Below the pieces are notes generated by a model. It was given only the letters and a program-made list of their open reading frames with translations. It was not told where the DNA came from and searched no databases. DNA of 64,000 nt from Psilocybe azurescens (Eukaryota > Basidiomycota > Agaricomycetes > Agaricales > Agrocybaceae). Shown here piece after piece: positions 1-12,205 of this stretch. The stretch covers positions 62,001 to 126,000 of the forward strand of contig JAJIRX010000244.1 in NCBI GenBank assembly GCA_023853785.1, written 5' to 3'. The position numbers and the translations under genes were made by a program. Positions within the stretch are counted from its first letter, which is position 1. The number at the start of each line of letters is the position of its first letter.

Positions 1-529
1 TTCAAAGAAACGGGATATCTCACAGACACCCGTCCGCTGAAGGTAACTCTCGTACCTCCTCTCCCTTCGCAATTCTTTTATTCATCGAATCATGTACCCC
101 GCAAAGCTTCATTGCACCATCTTAAACGCGAGCCATCGAAAGCCAAGCAGACGGACCTTGTTTTGTTATACGGATATTTTGGAGTCGCGCGATGCGATGA
201 GGGTGTTGGGGGCCGGCGATACGGATGTGCACATACTACAGACTGTAGGCATTAGCTCCTCGGCGTCTCTGCGAGAGCCGTCTGCAGCTGCATTGGCACA
301 GGATGGGGCAGGAGCAAGGGATGGCCGGGATCTTGGACATCCGGGCGGAAAATTGGACAGTCTGCAGAAAAAATTACTTACGCTTAAATACCGACGCCCT
401 GTACAAGTCCCACTTCCTATCGGCATTAACCTGGGCGCCTACCGCGTCGACGAAATTCAGCTCTGGGAAATGGGCAGCTGGGGCACGGATGATGAGTATG
501 TTGGTTGTGGGGGCGTTGTTCTGGAGTAG
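1..529 (+). CDS. ASCC1-like protein, C-terminal part (copy A, 5' end outside window)
   Basis: The window opens inside an exon reading FKETGYLTDTRPLK. A 64-nt GT-AG intron (43-106) follows, and the last exon (107-529) starts LHCTILNASHRKPSRR and ends in TAG. The segments TDTRPLK-LHCTILN and VDEIQLWEMGS match the C-terminal half of the AKAP7/2H phosphoesterase-like domain of ASCC1 (activating signal cointegrator 1 complex subunit 1), where a late strand carries the LHCTLLN-type motif and a VDEVHL..MGS motif. Family knowledge: ASCC1 belongs to an RNA/DNA-alkylation-response and transcription cofactor complex; the 2H fold binds or cleaves RNA ends. The exon is uninterrupted. It is closely similar to the end of copy B (6172-6594, opposite strand), including an intron of identical length. 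Whether the whole gene is intact cannot be judged because its 5' part lies left of the window. Confidence 0.72.
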
Positions 530-715
530 AATGTGCCTCAGCATACCACCACCACATTGTAGCATAGATATCCTGCCAATGTTCAGACTGCATAGCTTCT
601 GAATTTGCAGTGCGTCTGCAGTGTCCACGGGCAGAGATGATAATATAGATGACTATATATTGATCACTGTTACAAAGCAAAGTACATGTTCCGGGTGAGG
701 AAGACTGGAGAAGCA
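1..715 (+). repeat. Left arm of inverted duplication (ASCC1-like 3' end plus 3' flank)
   Basis: This segment is repeated in inverted orientation at about 5806-6700. Similarity covers the last two exons, the intron and about 185 bp of 3' flank, ending near a shared GTTCCGGGTGAGGAAGA. The right arm carries about 185 bp (roughly 5978-6164) that this arm lacks. Everything between the arms is the DUF6535 locus and unassigned DNA. Confidence 0.8.
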
Positions 716-937
716 CCCCGAATTTGTGACCACGGAAATTGTTGATATTAAAAAGACAAACGGATAATCAATGTCGAATCTTGTGCGTATACTCAAGGCC
801 TGGTGCTTGCAAGAAATCCGAGAAGCATACAGCAGAGTTCATCGACATCCATACCAAGTTTCGTACTTCGAGTCCTTCGGAACGCTGCTATTTCGAGCAA
901 AAGTGTCCATTGCCCGACACCAAGAACTAAATCATAT
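716..937. other. Intergenic, no feature seen
   Basis: This stretch lies between the ASCC1-like copy A 3' flank and the stop codon of the DUF6535 gene on the other strand. It holds only short overlapping ORFs with no recognisable motif. Confidence 0.5.
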
Positions 938-3927
938 TCAAAACGTCGTCTGACTGTGATTACCACTAGGGTACGGATTGTCTGACAGAGAATCAGGACC
1001 GTATATCGGATCAGGATACTGGACGCTATTTACTGAAGCCGTTAATGACGCCAGGACCGGGTTCATTGTCTCGGCCAAGGGCGGTGCAATCTCCACCATC
1101 TCAATCTTATCCTCCTTCAATAACGAAAGCGAACTCATAGGCGACCGCTGATTCGGAGGCTTGCCATGCTCCATGATGTCAATAGTAGAATTTAACGACT
1201 GGAAGAAATCAATACGCGTCGCCGACGTCTGCTGTTCAGGCGATGCCGTGAGACATGATGAGTCCGGACTTGAGTATGCTTCGAGTGAATGTGAATGGAC
1301 CTTCTCCGGTGTCCGTGTGTCGATGGAAATGGCCGTGCTGGAAGAAGCGGCTATCGACGAGTCGGTACGCGGACCCATCTCATAATTTGCAGAGTAAGAA
1401 GGAAGCGAACCATGCGTAGCTGTAGAGATAGAGGGCCGCACTGCAGGGTTCCCTGGGAAATACCTCGAAATCGGCAATGGCAGGTGGTTCATTAGTGACA
1501 TTCCAACTGTTAGAGTTGTAGGTGTCACCGGCTCCACAGACGCAGGACGCCACTTCTCCCACCAAATCCGCGTGAACAGTGAAGCCTCCGAGTCCTTACA
1601 GTTCGTGTCGTGTTTTCCCTCCAGGAACGACCACCATTCCGCCGAGAACCTTTGGACGCTTCCAAAGCGATCTCTGCCGTTAAGTTTGCGTCTACTACCA
1701 GCGTCTTCGCTTTCGAAGGTGTTGTTCTTATACACGAGCATGACCGACATAGTCGCCTCCAGTGCAGCCACAGCCGCCTCGTCCATACACGGTCCACGCT
1801 GCAGCAGCAGCGCATTAAGCCGCCTGACATATATCGCCGTGAGGTACAGAAGGTATACCGGGTTGACAGGTTGACGATGCCTCGTAGACTGAGAGGTACT
1901 CAGAGACGAGGATATTTGGGCCATAATATTTTGAATATCTTGATCGCTTTGGCGCGATCATTGTCAGAGTATTTCGAGAGATTGAGGGTTGTCATAATAC
2001 GGAATGTGTCCCAGGCAGCCTTCTCCAAGAACTCGGCGGTATCACGATGGGCGAGGAGACAGTTAGAGGAGACAGTGTAGTACGAATCAGCAGCGCCTTG
2101 GAAGAAAGTTTTCAGCACGTGACTGTACTGTTGGAAAATTGGAACTGCAAATGGGTCCATTTTATTTCAATTAAACGTCACCAAGAAAAGAAAAGAAAAT
2201 AGACATACCTGAGATGTCGTTTTTTAAGATCCTAAAACGATGCTGATCGAACAGGCTTCCTTTGAGATATGGAGGGAACGACTCCCGGTGGTCATGCTCA
2301 ATATGATACCACCGAGAATAGAAAGCATTCGCCAGTCGCAGTCCCAGCTCTACGCGATGATGGTAGAAGTCCTTTGCATAGAAATAGTTCGAAAGTCTAT
2401 CAGTGAACATAAATATATTCTGATGGTGCAGGATCGAAATGTAGCTATGGAATTCCATTCGCAGTTTGACTTTGCCGAAGTTGATGTTCGGGAGATTATG
2501 TGGGTTGACGGCGTTGGCTCCCTGAGGGCGCACCAGGGATTGGAGAAATTGATTCCGTCGCACGATCAACTGGAAAGTCGCATCGAGTTCATTTCTCTCA
2601 ACCACTCTGCGCTGGGGATGGCTGCTCGGCGTAAACGGTGTTGACAATTCATGAAAGCAATGATACGCCGCCGCCAGAACATCAGGCGCGACCCTCAGCC
2701 CATCAACAACATCTCTAAATGTCTTCGAAATGTCGAGTAATGGAGGAAGGCGATGCTGCGAGAGGAATTTATGATATCCATCCATCTCAGAGCACACGCA
2801 GGCCTGTCGGACCGATAGCCAGCATAAATCGATTTCGGCCCACGTTTTCTTCGACCAGGTGTTGGACAGATAGGATAACGCATGTTGGTTCTCGGTGTTC
2901 AGTTTAGACAGCGATCGCAGCCACCTGCCTATGGTGAGGAATCGCTTGGAGCGACGAGTCAGGAAGTCGGAGGTGAAGTAACAGATGGCGTGGAAGAGAC
3001 CGGATTGTGGTGATTTGTACGGGCAGGGTGATGGAGGTTTCTGGGGTAGAATCCATATGTATAGAAGGATGCACTGAAGAGCGGGAAGAACGGTGGCGAG
3101 ACTGAGCAACACTGAAGTGACAGTTATCACAGCTGCTACTGCAACCAACACAGTTCTGTTGCCCAATACATGCAGAAATTCGATCATCCCAGCAAAAAAA
3201 GAGCACGAGGGAAATAGCGAGGAAGAGGGGGAACGTTGTGATGATACCGTGTACATGCCATTTATCCAACGCTTCGATTCGCATATTTAATATCGCAATT
3301 TTGTCTCTTGACGACTGACCGGTGAATGCTTGATGCTCTCGAAGCCACTGCATGACGATGATACCGGAAAGGATGACGGTGAGACTGAGGATTAAGCTAA
3401 TAAACCAGCAGACGTTGACGCGGACTGCTGCACTGCTTGGAGAGAACGAGGAGGAAGGTTGGTTCGTAATCGATGTAACCCTTGCCAAAGTGTTAGATGA
3501 GTTGTTGAGACCTTCTGCAATGATAGCAAGTAGGCTGACGATATCTGCATTAGGATCGGGTTGAAGCATCTTGTATGATTGGGATATAAAAGCGGTAACG
3601 AGACCGGAGAACAAACCCGCCTTTGTTGCACTTTCAATAATCACTAATGGGTGGAGAAGACGAGAATAAACTCACAAAAATGAGCAAGTTTTGTATCTCG
3701 TTGTTCCATGTATCACAGCGATGCTTCTCCTCTTCCACCAAAGGATCCAACAAGACCTTCCACGGATCACCAGCAGGCTGTTTAGGAGCGTACTTGAAGT
3801 CGTCCTTCAGTTCCCATGCCTCCTCATCCTACACGTTCCATCGTGAGCTTGATGTTACTTGCACGTGTGTGCGACGTCTACTTACCTCGGCATGTGCCTG
3901 TCCGCTCTGTGCTACATGATGGGCCAT
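938..3927 (-). pseudogene. DUF6535-type multi-pass membrane protein gene with two frame breaks
   Basis: Minus-strand model: exon 1 3886-3927 (starts MAHHVAQSGQ), intron 3829-3885, exon 2 3676-3828 (ends WNNEIQNLLIF), intron 3621-3675, exon 3 3620-2209, intron 2145-2208, exon 4 2144-938. The splice at 3621-3675 gives LLIFAGLFSGLVTAF followed by SYKMLQPDP, the N-terminal signature of the Agaricomycete DUF6535 family. Next come VNVCWFISLILSLT and QWLREH, then hydrophobic helices near 3320-3150. The function of this family is unknown; it expands in mushroom genomes. Two breaks interrupt the frame. At 3194-3200 a run of seven T (minus strand) puts VLFF and AGMIEFLHV in different frames. Near 1900 the frame closes at PKYPRL-stop while NPVYLLYLTAIYVRRL continues in another frame with no usable intron visible. 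The remaining tail is Ser/Thr/Pro-rich. Call: recent pseudogene, or functional gene with two sequence errors. Confidence 0.7.
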
Positions 3928-5805
3928 AGCAACTTCAAGGCAGTTATACCACAGAGAAAGAGGGAGAGGTTGGGAAGGATGGGAAGGAATGAGGGTGAGA
4001 ACGTAGTTTGTCAGTCTCCCAGCTTAGCGCCCGGTTTTGGGGTTCCCGGACATTTAATTGCAATAACCAATCTGCCGGAGAATTATGAGATTACTTTAGG
4101 GAACAGAGCGCTAACTTATGCCCATGTGCACAGTCATTAGGTGGCAGAAAAGGACAGATATAGCTGGAACACTCACGCAATGATTCATAGAGTGAGGCCG
4201 GAACGTTGTAGAAAGAACGGCGTTCACAGAGAAGTTCAAGTCGTTGAGGCTTATGCATGACTCTCTCAGACATTCCGACATATCCAATGGGAGTATTTTC
4301 GCGTCGAGGCTGCCCTCGTGCTTTGCTGAGAAGCAGTGATTGTGAAGATACGGGAACGTGTCACTTGTCTGACAGGCGGAATGTTGTAAGATTAGATCAG
4401 CCGTCGTATATGTTTCCACATATGGCGCACAAAGGTCTATAAAAACATAAAGAGTTAGGAGACCACTAACGCCATGACAGCAAAAAGGATAACTACCCAG
4501 GATTCATTGAACGATTCAGGGTCTCTATCATGTAGTAAGCTTGTGGCTTTATGTTTTGACAGAAGATTCAGGGAAAGCCCTCAAGATTAAGGATCTACAA
4601 TATTCAAATGTTGGGGAAGATGCAAAGAGACAATGTCCTCGGATGTCGGAATTCGTCAGTCGTCACTCGGTGTAACGGATCGGTCATCGCTACGCGTGCC
4701 GTTTCCTATTCGTTATATAATTTCTCCGAATTCCTCATTTCCTGTGCCTAGCCTGGACTCCTTCAATCATTTAGTATATAATCCTGCTGCTGCGGTTATT
4801 TCTTACAACAACTGTTTCACTCATTTTCCACAATCCTTTACTTCATCCCTTTATTTCTTGAATCCTTTACCTAGATCTGTGTTTAATGCTCCATGTGATC
4901 TCTGAATCTCCCCCATATATCTCTCGAATTTTCTACCAGGAAGTAGACGATAGTTACCCATTTGGCATATTCATCATCATCGTCTTCTGTGCATGCATAC
5001 ATACGAATGGGATCCAGCCAAATTAAGTACAACTACAAGCTACACCGAAAATTGTCCTCACATTTTTGACTCCTCCTACTCTAATAATCTGAAGATGGGT
5101 GGTAGATATCGAGCAACTGATCGAGAGAGAGAGGAATGCTGGCTCAAGCAAAATAAGCAATAACACGGGAAGCTGCAACGAGACGGGACGGCCAAAGAGA
5201 GAACGATAGAGCTCAGCAAAAATATAAGCTCTTCCTCTACTTCTGGACATGACGATGACCGGAGCGCATATCTTCCGGGTGAGGGATTTGTCGATTGTGA
5301 TGTTTTGAACAAGAACTAAATCTCTCCTCATGCGAAGTCTTATTTTTGAATGGAATGTTTGTACACTTCTTTGAAGCGGATAGCAGCATTGATCGAAGCC
5401 TCATAGATCTTGGAATGAAGTTCGGAAAGGTGTTCTCTGCATTTCTGAAGTGCGCCATCTCCGCTCTTGATGCCGCTAATCCCATGGGTCCCATCGCATC
5501 AGTATAAGTGGCTTGATCCAAAACCTTGGATACATCATTTTTCAACGGAATACAGAACATTACCACTACGCTTCACAATGCTTAAATAGAAATTTACTGA
5601 AAGTTTGGTGATTACTGATGGATCATTGTTTGAACATTGCTTAAATACAGCTTGGTCGACGTCGTTAATTTCTCTCTCAGCTCGCTTTGACTCCTGTTTT
5701 ATCCAATCTTGGACTCTGATCTAAGCAACGTCCCCGACACGATTCACACCCAATCACTTTGGAATAGATTGACATCTTCTCAAGCTAACAAGTCTCGAAG
5801 CGCTT
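3928..5805. other. Unassigned region upstream of the DUF6535 gene
   Basis: About 1.9 kb between the DUF6535 start and the right arm of the inverted duplication. Two minus-strand ORFs are the longest: 4111-4419 (102 codons, Cys/Ser-rich) and 5237-5566 (109 codons, containing AEMAHFRNAENTFPNF). Neither shows a motif I recognise, and neither joins convincingly to a neighbour by GT-AG introns. The DUF6535 promoter should lie just right of 3927, but I see no clear TATA box there. Confidence 0.45.
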
Positions 5806-6700
5806 CTCCAATCTTCCTCACCCGGAACATGTACTTTGCTTTGTAACAGTGATCAATATATGGTCATCTGTGCTATCATCTCTGCCAGTAGACACTGCAG
5901 ACACACTGTAAATCCAGAAGCTACGCAATCTGTGGATATAGGCAGGATATCTATGCTACAACGTGCTGGTGGTATGCTTGAATCTAATCACTCTGGTATG
6001 GCAATCGTCGTCTCTTGGACTCACTGCGCTATGTTACGGCCTCGTCTCCGCTAGAACTAGAGGTTGTTCCACACGATGAGAGTATACAGTGTCGATATAG
6101 AAAAGAGCGAGGTTAGAATCATAATACAATACCTGTACGGATTCTAGATGTCCCCGGTCCTGAGGTGCATTCTACTCCAGAACAACGCCCCCACAACTAA
6201 CATACCCACCATCCGGGCCCCGACTGCCCATCTCCCAGAGCTGGATCTCGTCGACGCGGTAGGCGCCCAGGTTGATGCCGATAGGAGGTGGGACTTGTAC
6301 AGGGCGTCGGTATTTAGGCGTGAGCAATGTCTTCTGCGGATTGTCCAATTTTCCGCCCGGATTTCCAGGATCTTGGCTATTCCTTGCCCATACCCCGTCC
6401 TGTGCTAATGCAGCTGCAGACGTCTCTCCCAGCGACGCCGAAGTGTTAATTCCTTCAGTCTGCAGTTCATGCACGTCTGCATCGCTAGCTCCCAACATGC
6501 TCATCGCATCCCGTGACTCCAAAATATCCGTATAACAAAACGGGATCCGTCTGCTCGGTTTTCGATGGCTCGCGTTTAAGATGGTGCAGTGAAGCTTTGC
6601 AGAGTGCATGACTTGGTGAACAACGGAACTATGAAGGGAGAGGAAGTACGAGATTTACCTTCAGAGGACGGGTGTCCGTGAGATATCCGGCTTCTTTAAA
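5806..6700 (-). repeat. Right arm of inverted duplication
   Basis: Inverted copy of about 1-715. The 3' flank (5806-6171) matches 530-715 except for about 185 extra bp at roughly 5978-6164. The coding part is described with copy B. Confidence 0.8.
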
Positions 6701-9038
6701 TGTCGTATTGACGAGCGCTTTTTTTTTTTTGCAGGTTCGATGTTCGAGGTATGCGAGGTATTCGAGTATCCACAACCGAGAATCGAAAAGGGAAAGAAAG
6801 TCAGAACTTCAGTAAGAAATCTTCACTGGCAAGACGCGGATCATTGGAGAAGGGACGTACAGCAAATTTCCATCAACTTTCGTCGCTCTCCATATTCATC
6901 GTTCTCTCCTTCCGCAGATATGGACTTCGCCCCCGCCCCCGCCCCCGCCATCACCTGCGCTTTCATATCCCGCGGGCCGATGTATAGCACGCTTGCGCCC
7001 ACCCTCTCCTTCTCTCTCTCCTTCTCCTTTTCCTGTCGTTGCTTGGCTTCCACTCTGCCACCTCCACCCTTCACATCCACCCCTCCACCACCCGCACCCG
7101 CACCTGCACTCATCACTCCAGACCGTCTACCCTCCGAAACACTGCCCAGAAACCCCGCCCCTGCCCGATGAGGGGTAATGTTAGGTAAAGGCTCAGGCAT
7201 CCTCGTCGTCTTAAGCACATCCATAACCTCCAGCGGCACCACGACGCCTTTGTCGCCCGCCAGAATCGTGGAGATACGCGGTTTGAGCGAGAATAGGAGG
7301 CTGAGTGCGCTAGCGACTGTCTTAGTGTGCGGTGGGTTCATACTCTCCGGAACAGAATTCGGATTCGGGGGATGGGTCTTTTCGTCGAGTGCAGGCATAG
7401 GCTTAGACGTGGGATCCTCATTATCAGTCCTGCATCCATACACCACCGCTGGAGTTGAAGTTGGAGTTGGCGTCGAGGTTGGGTTCGTGTTTGAAGCTGG
7501 ACACACGTTCGATACATTCCCTCCGTGTTCGCCTCGGCCACCCCGACCACCGGTAGGGGTACTTTCCTTCCCCTTCCCATTCCATTTCTCCCGCCCGTTC
7601 CCGTTGTCACCTCCACCTCCACCCCCATCCTCATTCCCTAGAAGATCGAGACGGAGCGCCATTACCCCCAATGTTATGTGCATCCTGCGCGGGTCAATGA
7701 CGATGCTTGAGTCAAGCCCTTCGACGGAGGGTGATACCACCACGGGTGCTCGTCCTCGATCGCCTTTTTGCCTATTCTTATCCCCTTTGCCCTTGTTCGT
7801 GCCCCTGTCCTTTTCCTGGTCATTTCTGGGTTCGATGGTAGACCTGTGCTGGTTTACACCACTCGAGGTCGAGCTCGTAGCAGATGGTCCTGGAGTCTGC
7901 CATGCTGCCATTGACATCGTTGCAGTGGAATTGGGATCGACGTGCTCGGCCAGCGTATTCAGATTCAGAGTATCGGTAGCAGTCTCAGCGGCGAGAGTGG
8001 GGATGGGGGCGGATATCGTAGCCTGAGCATGCGCTTGCTGCTCCGATGACGACGGAGACTCGAAGAGGGCAGATTGGAAAGCCGCTATGCGGTCGCGGAG
8101 ATCGGCGTGGTTGTGCTGTTGGAATAAGAATACGTCAGTACGTATGCTAGTCATTAACGAACTCAAACGTGGAATCGAAGAAGCAAAGGTCATCGTGATA
8201 GGTAGATGGTAGTGATTATATATGCGTGTTGGTGAACGAAAAATGGATGGGAATGAGATGGGAACGAAGGTTAAAAATCGAATAAGCAAGAGTCAGCGTT
8301 GGAGAGAGGTGTATATATGAATATATGCGTGTGCACGGTGAGGGATGGGCGAAAATGGGAGTGAGATCGGAATAGGATGGGAATGAGGATGAGGGTGTGA
8401 GTGACTTACGAGAGGGAGAGCAAGGACTGGCGTGGGCGGGTCGCATGCGCATACACAGTCCAACAGCAATCGTATCATGTTGCAGGGTACGACGAATGAG
8501 CATCCAATAGGAATCAAATCGTCAAAACGGGAGCGGAAGATAGGCGTTGAACACGATCGAGCGATTCAAAATCAGGACGGATATATGCATAGTAGTTGGG
8601 GTTTATACTTACAGTGTGTTGGACGCGTATGCGCGATTTCTGGCATCCTCCAGCCGTGGCGCGGTGTCTGAGTCGAAGCTGGTTGTGACGTTCCAGGGGC
8701 TGGGCTGTCTGTGCTTCCAGAGACATTGGATGGGCCGGCACCAGCTCTAGGGGGTGTATCGCTTCCTCCCCTCCTCTTCCTCTTCCTCCTCCACGACCTC
8801 GACCTTGACCACGGCCACGACCCCGACCGCGGTTGGGTATCGCATCATATCCACCACGGACAATTTCCCGACCTAATCTATCGTGCGTCCCACCGTCTCC
8901 CTCGCCCCTCGTTATGTCTGTCGATGCCGATCCTCGAGCCCCCGAATGTAGAGTTGGGTCTTCGGTCCGGGTCTGGCCTGCTACAGCAGATGCAGTGGGT
9001 GGGGCGGACAGGTGGCTCGGAATCGTACTCGTACTCAT
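6172..9038 (-). CDS. ASCC1-like protein (copy B), the most complete copy
   Basis: Supported exons on the minus strand: last exon 6594-6172, intron 6595-6658, exon 6717-6659, intron 6718-6860, long exon 8115-6861, intron 8116-8409, and an exon ending at 8410 with PPTPVLALPL. Spliced reading gives ALPL-HNHADLRDRIAAFQSALF, then IDPRRMHITLGVMAL, VLYIGPRD, KLMEICS-LVNTTFKEAGY, TDTRPLK-LHCTILN and VDEIQLWEMGS. HITLGVM and LHCTILN are the two 2H-phosphoesterase-type motifs of the AKAP7-like domain in ASCC1. The domain is swollen by low-complexity inserts (Gly/Asp-rich near 7600-7300, Ala/Gly-rich near 7110-6930). The 5' end is uncertain: the frame starting at 9038 encodes an RG-rich disordered stretch (about 8830-8760), and I could not find an acceptor joining it cleanly to the exon at 8410. 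A KH domain, usual in ASCC1, was not recognised. No internal stop or frame break was found in the supported exons. Confidence 0.72.
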
Positions 9039-9795
9039 CCTGTTCGAAAGGTGTGTAGATGTATGTCAGCGTAGACGACAATAATGCACGATGTGATGAT
9101 GCAGAGGAAGAATATTTCGGAAGGAAAGAAAGCAATAGGTTGAGGGGCATGGAACGACAGGAATGATATCAGTTCTCAGATCTCAACTTCGCCCCTCCTA
9201 TCGATTATTGATGGGAGAGTGGACATGAGATGAATGTGTGACATAGCACACCACAAATGCAGATCGTATAGCGAGCCAGAAGAAAGAAAGAAAATCAGAG
9301 CGTCAATAGCATGATGTCTCAACGCATGGCACTCTGCATTGCATCTCAGTTCCAGTAAAGTTTTGTTAGGGAAACGACAGCCGCGGATTTGAGGTTCCAG
9401 AATGGATCGACACTCTCATCTCTTCTTCTTCTTGTTGAGCCATACGCACACCAAAACACGCACGCATGCTGCTTCCACTGCCAGCAACTAAAGCACAAGA
9501 TGCAAAAGAAGACATACGACGACGGCGCGCACCCACCTAATACCAAATTGCCACGTCTCTAACGTTGCTCAGAAAAAGCAAAAGCGCGTGAGCGTGCACG
9601 GTGCCAAAAGCAGCGTTGCGGTAGGTCGAGAGCTACTACTGGGGGCAGAACAGCTCTCTCGGCGGGTGGGAAGATATGAATAGATCTGAAGCAGTGAAGC
9701 GTATGTTGTAGAAACGATTCAACATGGGAGCGAAGCAAATCCGGCGACCTTTCCCGCAGACCATCAATCACGTGAATTCTTTACTTGACGCGTTC
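9039..9795. other. Upstream region of ASCC1-like copy B
   Basis: No gene recognised. The segment should hold the promoter of copy B. Short minus-strand ORFs at 9346-9546 and 9559-9771 show no motif. It ends at the left LTR, whose insertion lies about 760 bp upstream of the copy B start. Confidence 0.45.
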
Positions 9796-10165
9796 TGTGA
9801 CGATCCGGTACACTTCTCACACGTTGATTATCGTTCTTTTATCTTATCTCTTTATTTCGACTTCATTCCATTCCGTCGACTTATACACGAGTTATCCCTC
9901 TCCATTCTTTACTATCCCTTTTCCATCTGAAACCATTCCTTACCATTAACCCTGAATATGACCTCTTTTATCTAGACCCTTTTACATAGTCTTAGGACAC
10001 TGTTCTACAGTATAAATACAGGCCATGTTCTAGATACAATCCCCCAGTGAATAACTAGCATTTATACCTGTCTATTCAGTGCTTAAGCCTCACTACCATA
10101 TACATTCCGTGTATCAGTACGAAGCTATCGATACTCCCGCAGTCACGATAGTCACTACTGTCACA
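9796..10165 (+). repeat. 5' LTR, 370 bp
   Basis: Starts TGTGACGATCC and ends TGTCACA. It contains a TATA-like CAGTATAAATACAGG around 10008-10022, consistent with plus-strand transcription. No obvious primer-binding site follows. Confidence 0.8.
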
Positions 10166-11631
10166 TATTTTTGACAGTACTCTCTACTTTTTACTTGTAT
10201 TGTGGGCCGAGGCTTTGCCCGGCATTACGAGTCCTTTTTATTTTTACACTGTATTCTTTGAGTCTCAGCATTGGCAATTATAGTATTTGTACCAGAACCT
10301 AAAGAAAAATATATTATATAATTGTTATTTCTTATATTATCAATGGTACTAAATTGTTGAATCCACCTCTGTCAGCCTTAGATCCAAACAGAACATCAAA
10401 CTTACATAAAAGGGAATAAGTCAAATGGTCAAATGAGGAGTTGAACAGCAGACAGTCATAGGTGTGTCCAAAGAATGTGATTAGTTTGGTGGGATATATT
10501 TTATGAACTATACATCTTAACAAAAGGGAAAAATTAGTAAGTGGGGAATGAGTTAGAGAGGAATTAGCAAAAGTGATGTAAGTAATTGATGTGTGCAAGT
10601 GAAAGAGTTGAACTCTGAATCACACAGAGAACACAATTCAGAGTGCATGCAGAGCTTATCAGATGGGCTCATGAACTACCATTGTGAATAAAAGAATTGA
10701 ATTCTTGAGTAAATTTAAGTGATTTCTTCTTTTCTCCACCTATAACTCTTTGTTACAATACTACTTGCTTCAATTTCAAACAGCTCTATACACTTTCATG
10801 TGTTCTACTGAGCAAGAGAATTCTCAGACTGAAGATAAGAGTTCTATTAAACATTGGCTCAGTTTTTGCAGCATTGGCTGCTTTTTTATTGCAATATCTG
10901 GAGAATTTTAAAACATTTTGAACTTCAGGTTAGTAGAGTTTTTCAATATATTCCTACCACACTGACAGGCAGCCAATGCATCCTCATACACACCACATTT
11001 TCTGTTGACACCATTGCTGTCTCTTTCTGTATTTTTGGCTCCATCACTATAGCAGTCATTGACTTAGAAAAGAAACAGACTGGTTATTGATTGTATTTGT
11101 CCTTGGCAAATGGTATCATTAGTAGAGACATAACACATTAAAGTTACAGATCACAGCAATAGGACTATACAGATTTCAAAATATGCTGAAACACTAACAA
11201 ATATTCTTGTTAGGCACAACCAAACATTACAGAAAGAAATAGTCTACCTGCCAAAATGTCTATTCAATTATTGGAGTGAACAATATATCAAAGTCCAAAG
11301 AACAGAAAAAAAAGGGATACAAAACAGGTACAAGATACTACAGAATATAAGAAATATAGTCAAATACTGAGGACATAATATCAAGTTTGAATACACCAAG
11401 TTTCATTGTTCACAGTAAGGAAGAGGTTAAAAAGAAGAAAAACAAAGGTGTCATATAATATAGCAACATATACATGACAGAATCACAAACAGTACAAACA
11501 TCCAGACAACAACCACAGTCCATGGACCCTAGCTATGACTTGATAGAGGCCAAGGCCACATTGGAGCAGGTGTACACAGATGCACAGCACAATGTGAAAG
11601 AATCAACTGCAATGTCAGAATTCAATGTAAG
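10166..11631. other. AT-rich interior sequence, no gene recognised
   Basis: CpG-poor and AT-rich with only short ORFs (for example 10332-10598 minus and 10854-11090 plus). A short ORF starting at 11474 (MTESQTVQTSRQQ) is interrupted at 11632 by a solo LTR, so it is an older repeat-derived frame. Confidence 0.4.
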
Positions 11632-12130
11632 TGTTACGACTTCAAGCTTATATTCATGTGCGTGGATAAAGCCAACAGTCAAGTAGTCAAGAACAGCGAG
11701 TTCCAAGCAGTGTCAAGTAAGAGGAGGTTAGATTCTCAAGAACTAGCTAAAGAATACAGTGGATCCTTCCTGGTATAAATACTATGAACCGCACAGCAAG
11801 TTGAAACAAGTTTGAATGTTCATCAGCAGATGTATATAAGAATAGAGGAAACAGATCAAGTGTTCATCGAAAGATGTATCATAAAAGATAGAAGTGAAAG
11901 TCCATCAAAGATATGATGGAGTTTCGTAGATATGATGGAAAGCAAAGTTCATCAGAACATACGATGATGTATCAATGATGTGACGGATGACAAAGAAAAG
12001 GGAAAAGAAAAGAAAAGAAAAGACTTGTTGTAACAATCACATGATGTTGTCCATCATGTGACAGGAAGGTTTTATATACGAAAAGGAAAAGAAAAAGGAA
12101 AAGCAAAAAGAAAATAAAGTGTCCATAACA
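11632..12130 (+). mobile_element. Solo LTR, family 1 (499 bp)
   Basis: Starts TGTTACGACTTC and ends GTGTCCATAACA, flanked by the 5-bp target duplication GTAAG (11627-11631 and 12131-12135). It is homologous to the solo LTR at 35052-35463. It carries a purine-rich AAAGAAAAG tract and a short CACATGATG/CATCATGTG palindrome near its 3' part. It interrupts the ORF starting at 11474. Confidence 0.85.
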
Positions 12131-12205
12131 GTAAGTTTGTGCTATTATATTAACAAAACATTATCCACTAGCTGAAGACATTGTTGACAGGATGACAACT
12201 ACCAT

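Noticed and set aside
7178..8026. 282-codon plus-strand ORF
   Set aside because: It is antisense to the long exon of ASCC1-like copy B, whose reading contains HITLGVM and other conserved motifs. The plus frame is Pro/Ser/Val-rich with no motif.
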